A stretch of DNA of 64,000 nt. Source: Lysobacter niastensis (GTDB lineage Bacteria; Pseudomonadota; Gammaproteobacteria; Xanthomonadales; Xanthomonadaceae). Below, piece by piece: positions 56,576 to 64,000 of this stretch (positions are counted from its first letter, which is position 1; each line of letters starts with the position of its first letter). The notes below the pieces were generated by a model. The model was not told the DNA's origin. It was given only the letters and a program-made list of their open reading frames with translations, and searched no databases. A program made the translations under genes and the position numbers. The DNA lies in the NCBI RefSeq assembly GCF_015453285.1, contig NZ_JADLZT010000002.1, forward strand, positions 124,001 to 188,000, given 5' to 3'.

Positions 56576-57499
56576 TCAGCCGCCCAGCTCCACCTGCTCG
56601 CACGCCGCGTTTCGGGCGCGCGCCAGCGCCTGTTCGCGCTTCTTCTTCACCAGGAGGGCGTGCATCATTTCCGTGGACAGACCATGCAGCACCAGCCGGA
56701 AACCCGCCCGCAGCGTCGACATGGGAACCAGCGGGTGCCGATTGTTCACAAGCAGCATCGGCGTCGGATCGTTGAGAATCCTGCTTGCGTATATGGCGAT
56801 GGTCTCGTCCACCTGCAACGAGTTGGTGGCTCGCCAGAAATCGTTGTCGGTGAGGAACAACTGATAGACCGGGGTATACAGCTCGATCGCGGTTTGCAGA
56901 TCAATGACGTTGGTCCAGCGGTCGGGCATGGACTGCAGCGGCAATGGTCCGTCGGTGATGGCGGAGAAGTCGGGTGCGACCACAGGTTCGACCTGCCTGC
57001 CTTGGGCGCGCAACTCGCGATTGAGATAGATCACGAAGTTGAAGAGGTTGAGGTCGTGCTTGAGGAACGCATCGTCCTTGATCTGGTCCAGCCCGGTCAG
57101 CCGCATGTCGTTCAGGGGCGGGATCTTCGCGTCGGGGACGTTGGCCGCAACGAAGGCCAGTATCTCGGCCCCAAGGTTGAAGTGGCGCAGGATCAGCCAG
57201 TTCGCATTTGGACTGACGAAATGCTTCAGGCTCCAGGCCAGGAAGCGGTGCAGGACGCGGGATGACGTCACCGACGAAGGCATGATGATCTTCAGCAGTT
57301 GCACCAGCACGATGCAAGTCCGCGCCAGGGGCCGCACCACGGGCAACAGGAACTGCCGCGATCGCGAGGATGAATCCTCGAGCCATGCGCGCTTTACGTC
57401 CTCGTCTATGGGGATGCTGCTGTCCAGATAGATGGCCAGCCACGGATTGGGGTCGCGCGGGTCGTGGGCATCGGCGAGGAAATCGGGAACCTTCTTCAA
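56576..57499 (-). CDS. Unrecognised protein, last gene of the desaturase/KAS-diiron operon
   Basis: A 307-residue protein, not recognised. It is largely helical and soluble apart from a short hydrophobic stretch (TCIVLVQLLKIIM), with many His, Asn and Trp residues (KHFVSPNANWLILRHFN, AFLKHDLNLFNFVIYLN). The start is placed at the TTG at 57499, which forms a 4-nt TTGA overlap with the upstream ketosynthase stop and has GGAG 8 nt upstream; a GTG at 57508 is an alternative. Coupled translation with the ketosynthase fusion makes it part of the same pathway. It ends the operon, 70 nt from the kinase stop, and could be a partner enzyme or a helical oxidase-like subunit, but nothing proves this. Confidence 0.75.
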   Translation of the reverse strand: MKKVPDFLADAHDPRDPNPWLAIYLDSSIPIDEDVKRAWLEDSSSRSRQFLLPVVRPLARTCIVLVQLLKIIMPSSVTSSRVLHRFLAWSLKHFVSPNANWLILRHFNLGAEILAFVAANVPDAKIPPLNDMRLTGLDQIKDDAFLKHDLNLFNFVIYLNRELRAQGRQVEPVVAPDFSAITDGPLPLQSMPDRWTNVIDLQTAIELYTPVYQLFLTDNDFWRATNSLQVDETIAIYASRILNDPTPMLLVNNRHPLVPMSTLRAGFRLVLHGLSTEMMHALLVKKKREQALARARNAACEQVELGG

Positions 57500-59388
57500 A
57501 GCACGCACTCCATCTGCAACGCATAGAGGTCTGCGACGGCTCGGGCCGTGGCCAGTATGTCGGCGCACGCGTCCTCTCCGCCGATCGCCACCACCATTTC
57601 GACCGCCGCCAGCCAGCGCTGCAGATGATGCTCGTCGTTCTCCCCGTGGTAGCGAAGGAAGTTCAGCTGGTGTTCTTCCAGGCCGGCCTGTTGCCGCAGC
57701 ACCGGGAGCAGTGCGGGGATGATTCGTTGTCCGGTGCCCTCGATGATGTAGATGCCACCCAGCAGTCCGACCGGGTTGAGCATGCCGGCGCGAGCATGCA
57801 TGTAGGCGTTCAATGCCTCGCCCCCGGAATTGCGGCGCAGCGCTCCGACGTGGCTGGCGGTGCCGCCTGCATTCCGATAGTCGTCGAACAGTACCCGGTA
57901 ATCGAACTGCTCCTCACCGGCGTGATGGAGGATAAGTTCGCGCAGGCCTGCGTACTGCCCTTCGAGGTTATCCACTGCCCGGCGCATCCACAGCGTCCCC
58001 TCCCTGACCTGGGGCGTCCAGCATTCCATCCAGCGGCGATAGTCGTCGATGGTCAGTGTTCCTGCGGATACCTTCTGCACGAACTTCGTCCGCCACATGC
58101 GCGAGCGGTAGTGGTGCCAGACCTCCGCCAGATCCCGCAGCAGGCGAGCCGTCGGGCCGGTCTCCGTCTGGGCGGCTTCATGGGGCGGCGGCGCTACCCG
58201 CGTTTCGGGCAAACGCAGCGGTTCCGGGTCCGCGTGCGGTGCCGCAGGATCGGTCTCGACCTCGAGCATCAGGAACGACACGGTGAACCGCCCCGACTCC
58301 GGAACGAAGCACAGGATCTTCTGCCCGGGTTCGAGCGTGGTCTCCCTGAGAAAGTCGGCCAGCATGATGAAAATGGACGCGGCGCCAGTATTGCCGCGCT
58401 TCGTCAGGTTGCTGTACCAGCGATCCTGCGGAATCCTCAGTCCCGCCGCTTCCATCAAGTCGTCGACGACGCCGCGGAACTTCTCCGAGGAGTAGTGGCA
58501 CAGGAAATGGTCGACCGAGGCGGGATCGATGCTGCCCGCGTTCACCAGTTGCACGTACTCGTGTATGCCGACATCGAACAGGTTTGGCAGCAGCCTGAGG
58601 TTCTGCCTCAGCAGGAACGCGCCTTCGCGCTCCGCGTCGGCCAGAGAATCGTAGTCCAGGTAGGAGCGCGTGACGTCATCGTCCGAATGACCGATCTGCA
58701 TGCAAACCGGGTAGTCGCCGCTGAAGGACTTCATGTGGACCCACTTCAGGCGCAATGCGAGCCCGTTGGCCCCGGGTTTGTCGCCCAGCAGCATCGCGCC
58801 GGCGCCGTCGGACAGCATCCAGCGCAGGAAATGCGAGTCGAAATCGGCGTCGTAGCCGTTGGGCGCGAAGCGCGACCGTTTGAACATCCGCGAAGGAAAC
58901 TCACTGGTCGCCACAAGCGCCTTGCGGTGGTGCCCCAATGCGACGGCCGCGGCAGCATGCTTGAGCGCGGTCACGCCAGCGGCGCACACGCCCTGATGGC
59001 TGCTGGTTTCCATGGGCTGCGCCGCCAGCTCCCCCTGCAGCATGTTGGCGAAACCGGGCATGCCGACGTCGCCGCCGGATGTGCCGGTGCACAGCATGGA
59101 GACTTCTCCCAGGCCTATGCCTGCCCTGTCCAGGCAATCGCGAACCGCGTGGGCCGCCATCGCCGAGGAGGAATGCCGGGTCTGGCCCTGCTCGTCGATG
59201 GCGTAATGCCGTGTCTGGATTCCGTTATCGCCCAACACACGGGCCTTGATCCTCGCCGACTGCCTGTTGAGTGGTGCGATGTAATCGTCGATGCGCTCGT
59301 TTCCGACCGGCGCGCCGGGCAGGAAAGCGCCAAGGCCAAGCAGGTAGACATTGTCGTACTCGACGGGCTTGCAGAAGTCGTTGTTCAC
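57496..59388 (-). CDS. KAS III-type ketosynthase fused to a haem-oxygenase-like diiron (HDO) domain
   Basis: A 630-residue fusion. Residues about 12-380 form a KAS III-type (DarB/StlD-like) ketosynthase with intact Cys135 in QGVCAAG, His298 in FLCHYSS and Asn333 in KRGNTGAAS. A Pro-rich linker leads to a second domain (about 415-625) of the iron-containing redox/haem-oxygenase-like diiron type: candidate ligands are Glu484, a His-Glu group in LHHAGEEQF, Glu550 in IIEGTG, and His581, Asp585 and His588 in YHGENDEHH. This fits oxidases such as the fatty-acid-decarboxylating UndA group, but the substrate is unknown. The GTG start at 59388 overlaps the desaturase stop in GTGA. Confidence 0.85.
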   Translation of the reverse strand: MNNDFCKPVEYDNVYLLGLGAFLPGAPVGNERIDDYIAPLNRQSARIKARVLGDNGIQTRHYAIDEQGQTRHSSSAMAAHAVRDCLDRAGIGLGEVSMLCTGTSGGDVGMPGFANMLQGELAAQPMETSSHQGVCAAGVTALKHAAAAVALGHHRKALVATSEFPSRMFKRSRFAPNGYDADFDSHFLRWMLSDGAGAMLLGDKPGANGLALRLKWVHMKSFSGDYPVCMQIGHSDDDVTRSYLDYDSLADAEREGAFLLRQNLRLLPNLFDVGIHEYVQLVNAGSIDPASVDHFLCHYSSEKFRGVVDDLMEAAGLRIPQDRWYSNLTKRGNTGAASIFIMLADFLRETTLEPGQKILCFVPESGRFTVSFLMLEVETDPAAPHADPEPLRLPETRVAPPPHEAAQTETGPTARLLRDLAEVWHHYRSRMWRTKFVQKVSAGTLTIDDYRRWMECWTPQVREGTLWMRRAVDNLEGQYAGLRELILHHAGEEQFDYRVLFDDYRNAGGTASHVGALRRNSGGEALNAYMHARAGMLNPVGLLGGIYIIEGTGQRIIPALLPVLRQQAGLEEHQLNFLRYHGENDEHHLQRWLAAVEMVVAIGGEDACADILATARAVADLYALQMECVL

Positions 59389-60254
59389 GAATCGGAATCC
59401 AGGTTGGCCGGTTCTGTTGGTTGGCTGCGGAATCGGCGGGCGACCAGCGAAAGAAGAAAGACGCGAATCAGGTACCAGGCAAAGCTTGGCTCGTTCAGGG
59501 CGGGCGACATTCTCGACACAAGCGACGCATGGACCGCCGGAAGCTCGCTCCAGTGCACGTCTGGCGAGTGGTGATGCGCGGTGTGGTAGCCGATGTTGAA
59601 GAAGAGAGGATTGATCAGGCCGAGGAAGTTTCGCGAGTGGTCGAACTCGGAATCGCCGCGCGCGTGTGCGTGCTGCAGGTAGTTGGAGGCCAGGAGCCAG
59701 AACATGGCGGCGAGCTGCGGGAAGAGCACGACGTACAGCGCCGCCTTCCAATCGATAACCAGGGCCAGCACGTCGATGCCGACCAGGAGAGCGTAATGGG
59801 CGACGATGCAGGCGAAATCACGCGGATCGTTCCGGAACGATGCCATTACGCGAGCCGCGATGTGGGGACGCGCGGCAATGGCGAACTCGATGGGATGGAT
59901 CAACAGCCCCCACAGGTTGTTTCCGGCGCGAAAACGATCGGTCCTGGTCACGTCGTCAGGGCCGTTGTGGTAACGATGGTGGTTGTCGACATGCATCGTC
60001 TGGAACACGTAACCGGGGTGCCCCTGGAAGAGCGTGAACCACACGTCGGTCGCCGCGTTCAGGGCGCGCATTCGCCAGAGCGGGCGATGGGCATGGTTGT
60101 GATGCATCACGCTCACCGTCAAGGACAGCAGCAGGCTCAGGACGAAGAGCCATGGATGGAATGCGCCCAGCGTCCAGTGCGCAACGGCAACCATCGTCAC
60201 CAACCCCATGCCGGCCAGGGTTCGCATGTCCGCGGGATGCGCGAGCCAGGTCAC
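59385..60254 (-). CDS. Membrane fatty-acid desaturase
   Basis: A 289-residue integral membrane desaturase of the FA_desaturase family. The three His boxes are present: HHNHAHR, HVDNHHRYH and GYHTAHHH, and four to five hydrophobic segments surround them. The enzyme should use iron and oxygen to introduce a double bond or hydroxyl group in an acyl chain. It is coupled by a 4-nt overlap both to the upstream desaturase and to the downstream ketosynthase fusion. Substrate position cannot be inferred. Confidence 0.9.
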   Translation of the reverse strand: MTWLAHPADMRTLAGMGLVTMVAVAHWTLGAFHPWLFVLSLLLSLTVSVMHHNHAHRPLWRMRALNAATDVWFTLFQGHPGYVFQTMHVDNHHRYHNGPDDVTRTDRFRAGNNLWGLLIHPIEFAIAARPHIAARVMASFRNDPRDFACIVAHYALLVGIDVLALVIDWKAALYVVLFPQLAAMFWLLASNYLQHAHARGDSEFDHSRNFLGLINPLFFNIGYHTAHHHSPDVHWSELPAVHASLVSRMSPALNEPSFAWYLIRVFLLSLVARRFRSQPTEPANLDSDS

Positions 60255-61231
60255 CGTCTTGCCGCCTCCCTGGCCACTCTATGCAGCGACGCCTGCACCT
60301 CGATCAATGCGTTGATCAGTCCGGTGCTGCGGTACGGGATGCCGGCCGCCCGGCATTCGCGCTCGATGGCGGGCTGCATGGCACGCACGGCAGACCGGTC
60401 CAGCGCCGGGTAGAGGTGGTGCTCGATCTGCAGGTTGAGCCCACCCAGCAGGTAAGCACCCACTCGATTGGTACGGATGTTACGGGTGTGCGCGATCTGC
60501 CACGCCCTGCCGGCTCGGGACTCGGACGCCAGCGGCATTCCCAGATGGTTGGTGCTGAAAGCCAAGCCCATGTAGAGCCCGGACAATGCCTGGCCCGCCG
60601 CGATGAACCAGACGGCCTGGGCGCCCAGCACCTCCCACGCCGCTGCCCAGGTAAGCACGTGATGCAGACACAACGTCAGCACTTCGGGGACGCGCTGCCG
60701 CCACGGCAGGCGCACGGCAGCCAGCATGCCGAGCCATTGGAAGTAGATACGGGCGAACGCGGTGACCGGCCAGAACAGCCATGCCTGGCACGCGACGAAC
60801 CATCGCTGCGGGCCTACCAGCGCACGCGCGGTGTCGCGATCGTAGGCGAACAGGGAGTACAGGTCCGGATCGCTGCCCGCGATGTGCGTATGCCGGTGGT
60901 GGCGATGGTGCTTTTGTCGCCACCACCTCAGCGAAACGCCCAGCAGGAGGTTCCAGCACAACGATCCGACAGTGCCGCGCCAATGGCGCGGCAGTGGCAC
61001 CTGCCCATGTTCGAAGTCATGACCGAGGAAGCCGATCTGTACCGAGGCAAAGGCGTATACCGCGGCAGCGGTTAGCCACCAGACGGCATTCTCGAACAGA
61101 CCGGCCAGACCGATCGACAGGAACAGCAGGCCGGCATGGGCCAGCAGCAGGATCGACCACTGCACGGCTTGGCGATCGGGTCGCCCGGACTTGTGCGACC
61201 CAGCCTGCGTCGTCGCCTCGTCGCACTCCAT
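60251..61231 (-). CDS. Membrane fatty-acid desaturase (front-end-like)
   Basis: A 326-residue membrane desaturase and first gene of the operon. Histidine boxes: HDFEH, KHHRHHRHTH and QIEHHLYP; the QxxHH form of the third box resembles front-end or acyl-lipid desaturases, though no cytochrome b5 domain is fused. Two pairs of hydrophobic helices flank the boxes. It is only distantly like the next desaturase, so the two likely act at different positions. Its stop overlaps the next start by 4 nt (ATGA). The N-terminus contains a short charged extension before the first helix. Confidence 0.9.
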   Translation of the reverse strand: MECDEATTQAGSHKSGRPDRQAVQWSILLLAHAGLLFLSIGLAGLFENAVWWLTAAAVYAFASVQIGFLGHDFEHGQVPLPRHWRGTVGSLCWNLLLGVSLRWWRQKHHRHHRHTHIAGSDPDLYSLFAYDRDTARALVGPQRWFVACQAWLFWPVTAFARIYFQWLGMLAAVRLPWRQRVPEVLTLCLHHVLTWAAAWEVLGAQAVWFIAAGQALSGLYMGLAFSTNHLGMPLASESRAGRAWQIAHTRNIRTNRVGAYLLGGLNLQIEHHLYPALDRSAVRAMQPAIERECRAAGIPYRSTGLINALIEVQASLHRVAREAARR

Positions 61232-61589
61232 GCGGTTGTCGCCCCATCCATGATCGCCGCGAGCTTACGCAATGGCTTCGCCGTAGAGGAAGAGGAAGCC
61301 TGCCACGTCTCGAATCATGGCGCGTGGGAGGCGTGGTTGACAGCAGAGCGCGACGTGCCCGTGGATACACGGGGGGACCCGCACGACGCATCCGAGCACT
61401 GCGGCCCTCAGCTACCTGCAAAGCGCCTGGGCGGTGATGAACCGCGACCGGACCATGCCGATTCACAATAGTTCCTGTACTGAGCGGTTCAGACTTCAGG
61501 TTAAATTTGGGTTAGCTCCGGATACTGGCCTCCACCGAGCGGCACTCCCCCGAGCCGCCGGAACAAAAAACCAAGAGGCCAAGAACCTT
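61232..61589. other. Intergenic region between the desaturase operon and the Ax21 genes
   Basis: This 358-nt spacer is the divergent promoter region for the desaturase operon (left) and the first Ax21-family gene (right). Its right third (about 61480-61590) is AT-richer than the rest and includes TTAAATTTGGGTTAG and an AAGAGG before the Ax21 start. A TTGACA sits near 61338. I see no gene, hairpin or repeat in it, and no assured promoter. Confidence 0.5.
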
Positions 61590-62216
61590 ATGAAGCGCTT
61601 CCCCGTTCGTTCCACGCTTGCTGCCCTGACCCTGCTTGCCGCCCTGCCGTTCGCCGCCTCCGCGGCCGAGGGCGTGTCCTACACCTACGTCGAAGGCGGC
61701 TACGCGGCCACCAACCTCGACGGCGGCGCCGACGCCGACGGCTGGACGATTGGCGGCTCCGGTGCGATCGCGCCGAACTTCCACGTCTTCGGCAGCTACA
61801 CCGGCCAGGAAGTCGATGGTTTCGCGACCCCGTTCGGCCGTGCCAACGGCTATGACGTCGACCAGTGGCGCCTGGGCCTGGGCTACAACCACGAACTGAA
61901 CTCGCAGGTCGACCTGCTGACGCGCGTCGCCTACGAGAAGTTCGAATCCGATGCTTTCTCTGTCGGCAACGAGTTCTTCGCTGGCGAAGACGTCGATGGC
62001 TGGAGCGTCGAGGCCGGCGTGCGCGCTGCGCTCACCCCGAACTTCGAGGGCTACGCCCTGGCCGGTTACGAGGACTACGACCACGGCATCGACGGCGAGT
62101 TTTACGGCCGCCTCGGCGCGCAGGTGAAGTTCAACCAGACCTGGGGCATCTCCGGCGACGTCAAGTTCGTCGACAGCGATACCCAGTACTTCATCGGTCC
62201 GCGCGTCAGCTTCTGA
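61590..62216 (+). CDS. Ax21-family outer-membrane protein, copy 1
   Basis: A 208-residue outer-membrane barrel protein of the Ax21 family known from Xanthomonas. Signal peptide MKRFPVRSTLAALTLLAALPFAASA; then the characteristic YTYVEGGYAATNLDGG segment, GSGAIAPNFHVFGSY, and the C-terminal QVKFNQTWGISGDVKF. It ends in the aromatic-F motif (VSF) needed for outer-membrane insertion. Earlier claims that Ax21 is a secreted quorum signal or immune elicitor were retracted, so I make no signalling claim. The gene has its own terminator and is followed 199 nt later by a paralogue. Confidence 0.88.
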   Translation: MKRFPVRSTLAALTLLAALPFAASAAEGVSYTYVEGGYAATNLDGGADADGWTIGGSGAIAPNFHVFGSYTGQEVDGFATPFGRANGYDVDQWRLGLGYNHELNSQVDLLTRVAYEKFESDAFSVGNEFFAGEDVDGWSVEAGVRAALTPNFEGYALAGYEDYDHGIDGEFYGRLGAQVKFNQTWGISGDVKFVDSDTQYFIGPRVSF

Positions 62217-62264
62217 TACGCACCGACGCTTCGCGATTTCTCTCTCTCCCCCGAATCGCGATGC

Positions 62265-62295
62265 AGAGCCCGGCTTCGGCCGGGCTCTTTTTTTT
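62265..62295. terminator. Strong terminator after Ax21 copy 1
   Basis: Perfect 10-bp stem AGAGCCCGGC/GCCGGGCTCT with a TTCG tetraloop, followed by eight T. Textbook rho-independent terminator on the plus strand. Confidence 0.95.
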
Positions 62296-62414
62296 GTACC
62301 GATACCGCAGACGGCATGCCGCCGATTGATCCAGAATGGGCGCGCCGGCCTTGCCGCCGGCCGCCGCTGCAGCGGATCGCGCACGGCGCGCCACCACAGA
62401 ATCCAGGGGACACG

Positions 62415-63053
62415 ATGAAGAAGCACCTTGCGCTGGCCGTCGCGCTGGCAGTCGCACCGTTTGCCGTGTACGCCGACGAGATCAGCTACACCTACGTCGA
62501 AGGCGGCTACGCGCAGCTGAACCAGGACGCTCCGCTGATCGAGAATGGCGTCGAACTCGACGACATCGAGGCGGCGGGCTTCTTCATCGGCGGATCGGCC
62601 GCGGTGAGCGACGACTTCCACGTGTTCGGCGGCTACCGCAGCGGCAACGACGACGTGCGCGTCACCGTGTTCGGCGTGGACGCCGGCGACATCGATACCG
62701 ACCTGAGCCAGTTCAACATCGGCTTCGGTTACCACCACAGCATCAGCGACCGCACCGACCTGGTGACCGAGCTGAGCTACATCAGCACCGAGGTCGATGC
62801 CGAAGGCGGCGGTGAAAGCAGCAGCAGCGACGGCGACGACGTCCGCGTCTCGGTTGGCGTTCGCCACATGATGGCCGACAGCTTCGAAGGCTGGATCAAG
62901 GGCCATTACAGCGACGGCGATTTCTACGACGGCACCTTCAGCGCCAGCCTCGGTGGCCAGTTCAAGTTCAACCCGACCTGGGGCGTCGTCGGTGAGCTGG
63001 AGTTCGGCGACGACACGTCGATTTTCACGATCGGCGCGCGCGCGAGCTTCTGA
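62415..63053 (+). CDS. Ax21-family outer-membrane protein, copy 2
   Basis: A 212-residue paralogue of the previous gene with the same YTYVEGGYAQLN and GGSAAVSDDFHVFGGYR segments, a signal peptide (MKKHLALAVALAVAPFAVYA) and a terminal barrel Phe (ARASF). A Glu/Gly/Ser-rich insert (AEGGGESSSSDGDD) in one loop is absent from copy 1, so the extracellular loops have diverged. Start has AGGGGA. Ends with its own terminator. Confidence 0.86.
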   Translation: MKKHLALAVALAVAPFAVYADEISYTYVEGGYAQLNQDAPLIENGVELDDIEAAGFFIGGSAAVSDDFHVFGGYRSGNDDVRVTVFGVDAGDIDTDLSQFNIGFGYHHSISDRTDLVTELSYISTEVDAEGGGESSSSDGDDVRVSVGVRHMMADSFEGWIKGHYSDGDFYDGTFSASLGGQFKFNPTWGVVGELEFGDDTSIFTIGARASF

Positions 63054-63068
63054 GCGACGCGGGCAAGT

Positions 63069-63102
63069 AAAAAAAAGCCCGGCAAATGCCGGGCTTTTTT
63101 TT
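63069..63102. terminator. Bidirectional terminator between Ax21 copy 2 and gpsA
   Basis: Eight A, stem GCCCGGC/GCCGGGC with an AAAT loop, then eight T: it terminates the Ax21 gene on the plus strand and gpsA on the minus strand. Confidence 0.93.
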
Positions 63103-63121
63103 GTGGCCAGATGCGGCCGGA

Positions 63122-64000
63122 TCAACCGAACAGGCCGCTCGGATATTCCGGCTTCTGCTCGCGCGCCATCAGCAGGCGCAGGCCTTCGGCGGGGGTGATC
63201 TCGCCATGCAGCACCTGCTGCACGGCGCTGGAGATCGGCAGTTCGACGCCGTTGCGCTGCGCCTGGCGCATCACCTCGTCGACGGTCTGCACCGATTCGA
63301 CCACCTGGCCGATCTCGCGCACCGCGTCCTCGATCGACTGGCCACGGCCGAGCGCCAAGCCGAGACGACGGTTGCGCGACAGGTCGCCGGTGCAGGTCAG
63401 CACCAGATCGCCGAGCCCGGCCAAGCCCATCAGCGTCTCGGCCTTGCCGCCGATGGCGTGGTTGAGCCGCAGCATCTCGTTGAGTCCGCGCGTGATCAGG
63501 CCGGCGCGTGCGTTGAGGCCGAGCTGCATGCCGTCGGCGACGCCGGTGGCGACCGCCAATACGTTCTTCATCGCGCCGCCGAGTTCGGCGCCGAGCATGT
63601 CGTTGCCGGTGTAGGCGCGGAACGCGGGGCCGTGCAGCACATCGGCGACGAGCTTGGCGAAGTCGCCTTCGCAACCGTGCACGGTGAGCGCGGTGGGCAG
63701 CCCCTGCGCCACTTCCTTGGCGAACGAAGGCCCGGTGACGACGGCCAGCGGCACGTCCTCGCCCAGTACTTCCTCGGCGACTTCGTGCAGGAAGCGGCCG
63801 CTTCCGGGCTCGAAGCCCTTGGTCGCCCAGGCCACGCCGGCCCCCGCGGGACGGTGCGGTGCAAGGTCGCGCAGGGTTTCGGCGAACGCATGCGACGGCA
63901 CCACCACCAGCACCAGGCCGGCGTCCTTCAGGGCGCCGGCGAAGTCGGTGGTGGCGCGCAGCGATGCGGGCAGCGCGATATCCGGCAGGTAGCGCGGATT
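63122..64000 (-). CDS. gpsA: Glycerol-3-phosphate dehydrogenase [NAD(P)+], 5' end outside the window
   Basis: Reduces dihydroxyacetone phosphate to sn-glycerol 3-phosphate for phospholipid synthesis. The visible 293 codons cover the protein from the end of the N-terminal Rossmann domain to the C-terminus: [13 protein letters not shown], the catalytic segment [12 protein letters not shown] with Lys, the substrate [12 protein letters not shown], the [19 protein letters not shown] motif and the end [11 protein letters not shown]. The reading frame is open to the window edge, where [11 protein letters not shown] aligns with GpsA; the first roughly 40 residues lie beyond. Confidence 0.95.
   Translation of the reverse strand, partial: NPRYLPDIALPASLRATTDFAGALKDAGLVLVVVPSHAFAETLRDLAPHRPAGAGVAWATKGFEPGSGRFLHEVAEEVLGEDVPLAVVTGPSFAKEVAQGLPTALTVHGCEGDFAKLVADVLHGPAFRAYTGNDMLGAELGGAMKNVLAVATGVADGMQLGLNARAGLITRGLNEMLRLNHAIGGKAETLMGLAGLGDLVLTCTGDLSRNRRLGLALGRGQSIEDAVREIGQVVESVQTVDEVMRQAQRNGVELPISSAVQQVLHGEITPAEGLRLLMAREQKPEYPSGLFG

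Noticed and set aside
61590-62216. Ax21 protein as a quorum-sensing signal precursor
   Set aside because: The original signalling claims were retracted; the sequence supports only an outer-membrane barrel.

Overview
The window reads as chromosomal DNA from a high-GC gammaproteobacterium of the Xanthomonadaceae, most like Lysobacter or a close relative. This placement is inferred from gene content: an oleABCD set, tandem Ax21-family outer-membrane proteins, an NHLP-type modified-peptide locus with its SagB-like dehydrogenase and cyclase, and UbiB/UbiJ/UbiK. There is no phage, plasmid backbone, rRNA, tRNA or CRISPR array. Genes are tightly packed on both strands, and the high GC produces very long antisense reading frames that are not genes.

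Layout. 1-7.1 kb: the end of a CPA2/Kef antiporter, a membrane-anchored ankyrin protein coupled to YcgL, and a cydAB-type quinol oxidase. 7.4-15 kb: a secreted S9 peptidase, then a tandemly duplicated DUF3300-DUF2950 gene pair. 15-19 kb: hemF, DUF421, a PII protein, ubiK and comM. 19-21.2 kb: four consecutive small secreted paralogues of unknown function. 21.3-26.6 kb: a predicted RiPP locus made of a SagB-like dehydrogenase, an NHLP-type precursor, a cyclase-TPR membrane protein and a CNB-GGDEF protein. 26.7-30.8 kb: the glyoxylate shunt (aceBA) with a divergent LysR regulator. 30.9-34.8 kb: a three-gene surface-glycan-like operon (epimerase, GT2, YaiO-like barrel). 34.9-40.3 kb: housekeeping genes (acyltransferase, arfB, DUF2059, truC, ubiB-ubiJ, DUF1328), with a DUF559 nuclease gene bounded by inverted repeats between truC and ubiB.

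40.4-48.7 kb: all four genes of long-chain olefin biosynthesis (OleA condensation, OleD reduction, OleC beta-lactone formation, OleB decarboxylation). They are present but scattered among small lipoprotein, EF-hand, regulator and acetyltransferase genes. 48.9-56.5 kb: a DUF4156 lipoprotein, an M16 peptidase, an SDR, trmL and a large PAS hybrid histidine kinase. 56.6-61.2 kb: a four-gene operon whose genes all overlap by 4 nt: two membrane fatty-acid desaturases, a ketosynthase III fused to a haem-oxygenase-like diiron domain, and an unrecognised protein. It looks like an uncharacterised fatty-acid-derived metabolite pathway. 61.6-64 kb: two Ax21-family barrels and the end of gpsA, cut by the window edge.

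The two strongest candidates for undescribed biology are the desaturase/KAS-diiron fusion operon and the RiPP locus. The four-paralogue secreted family and the repeat-bounded DUF559 unit come next.
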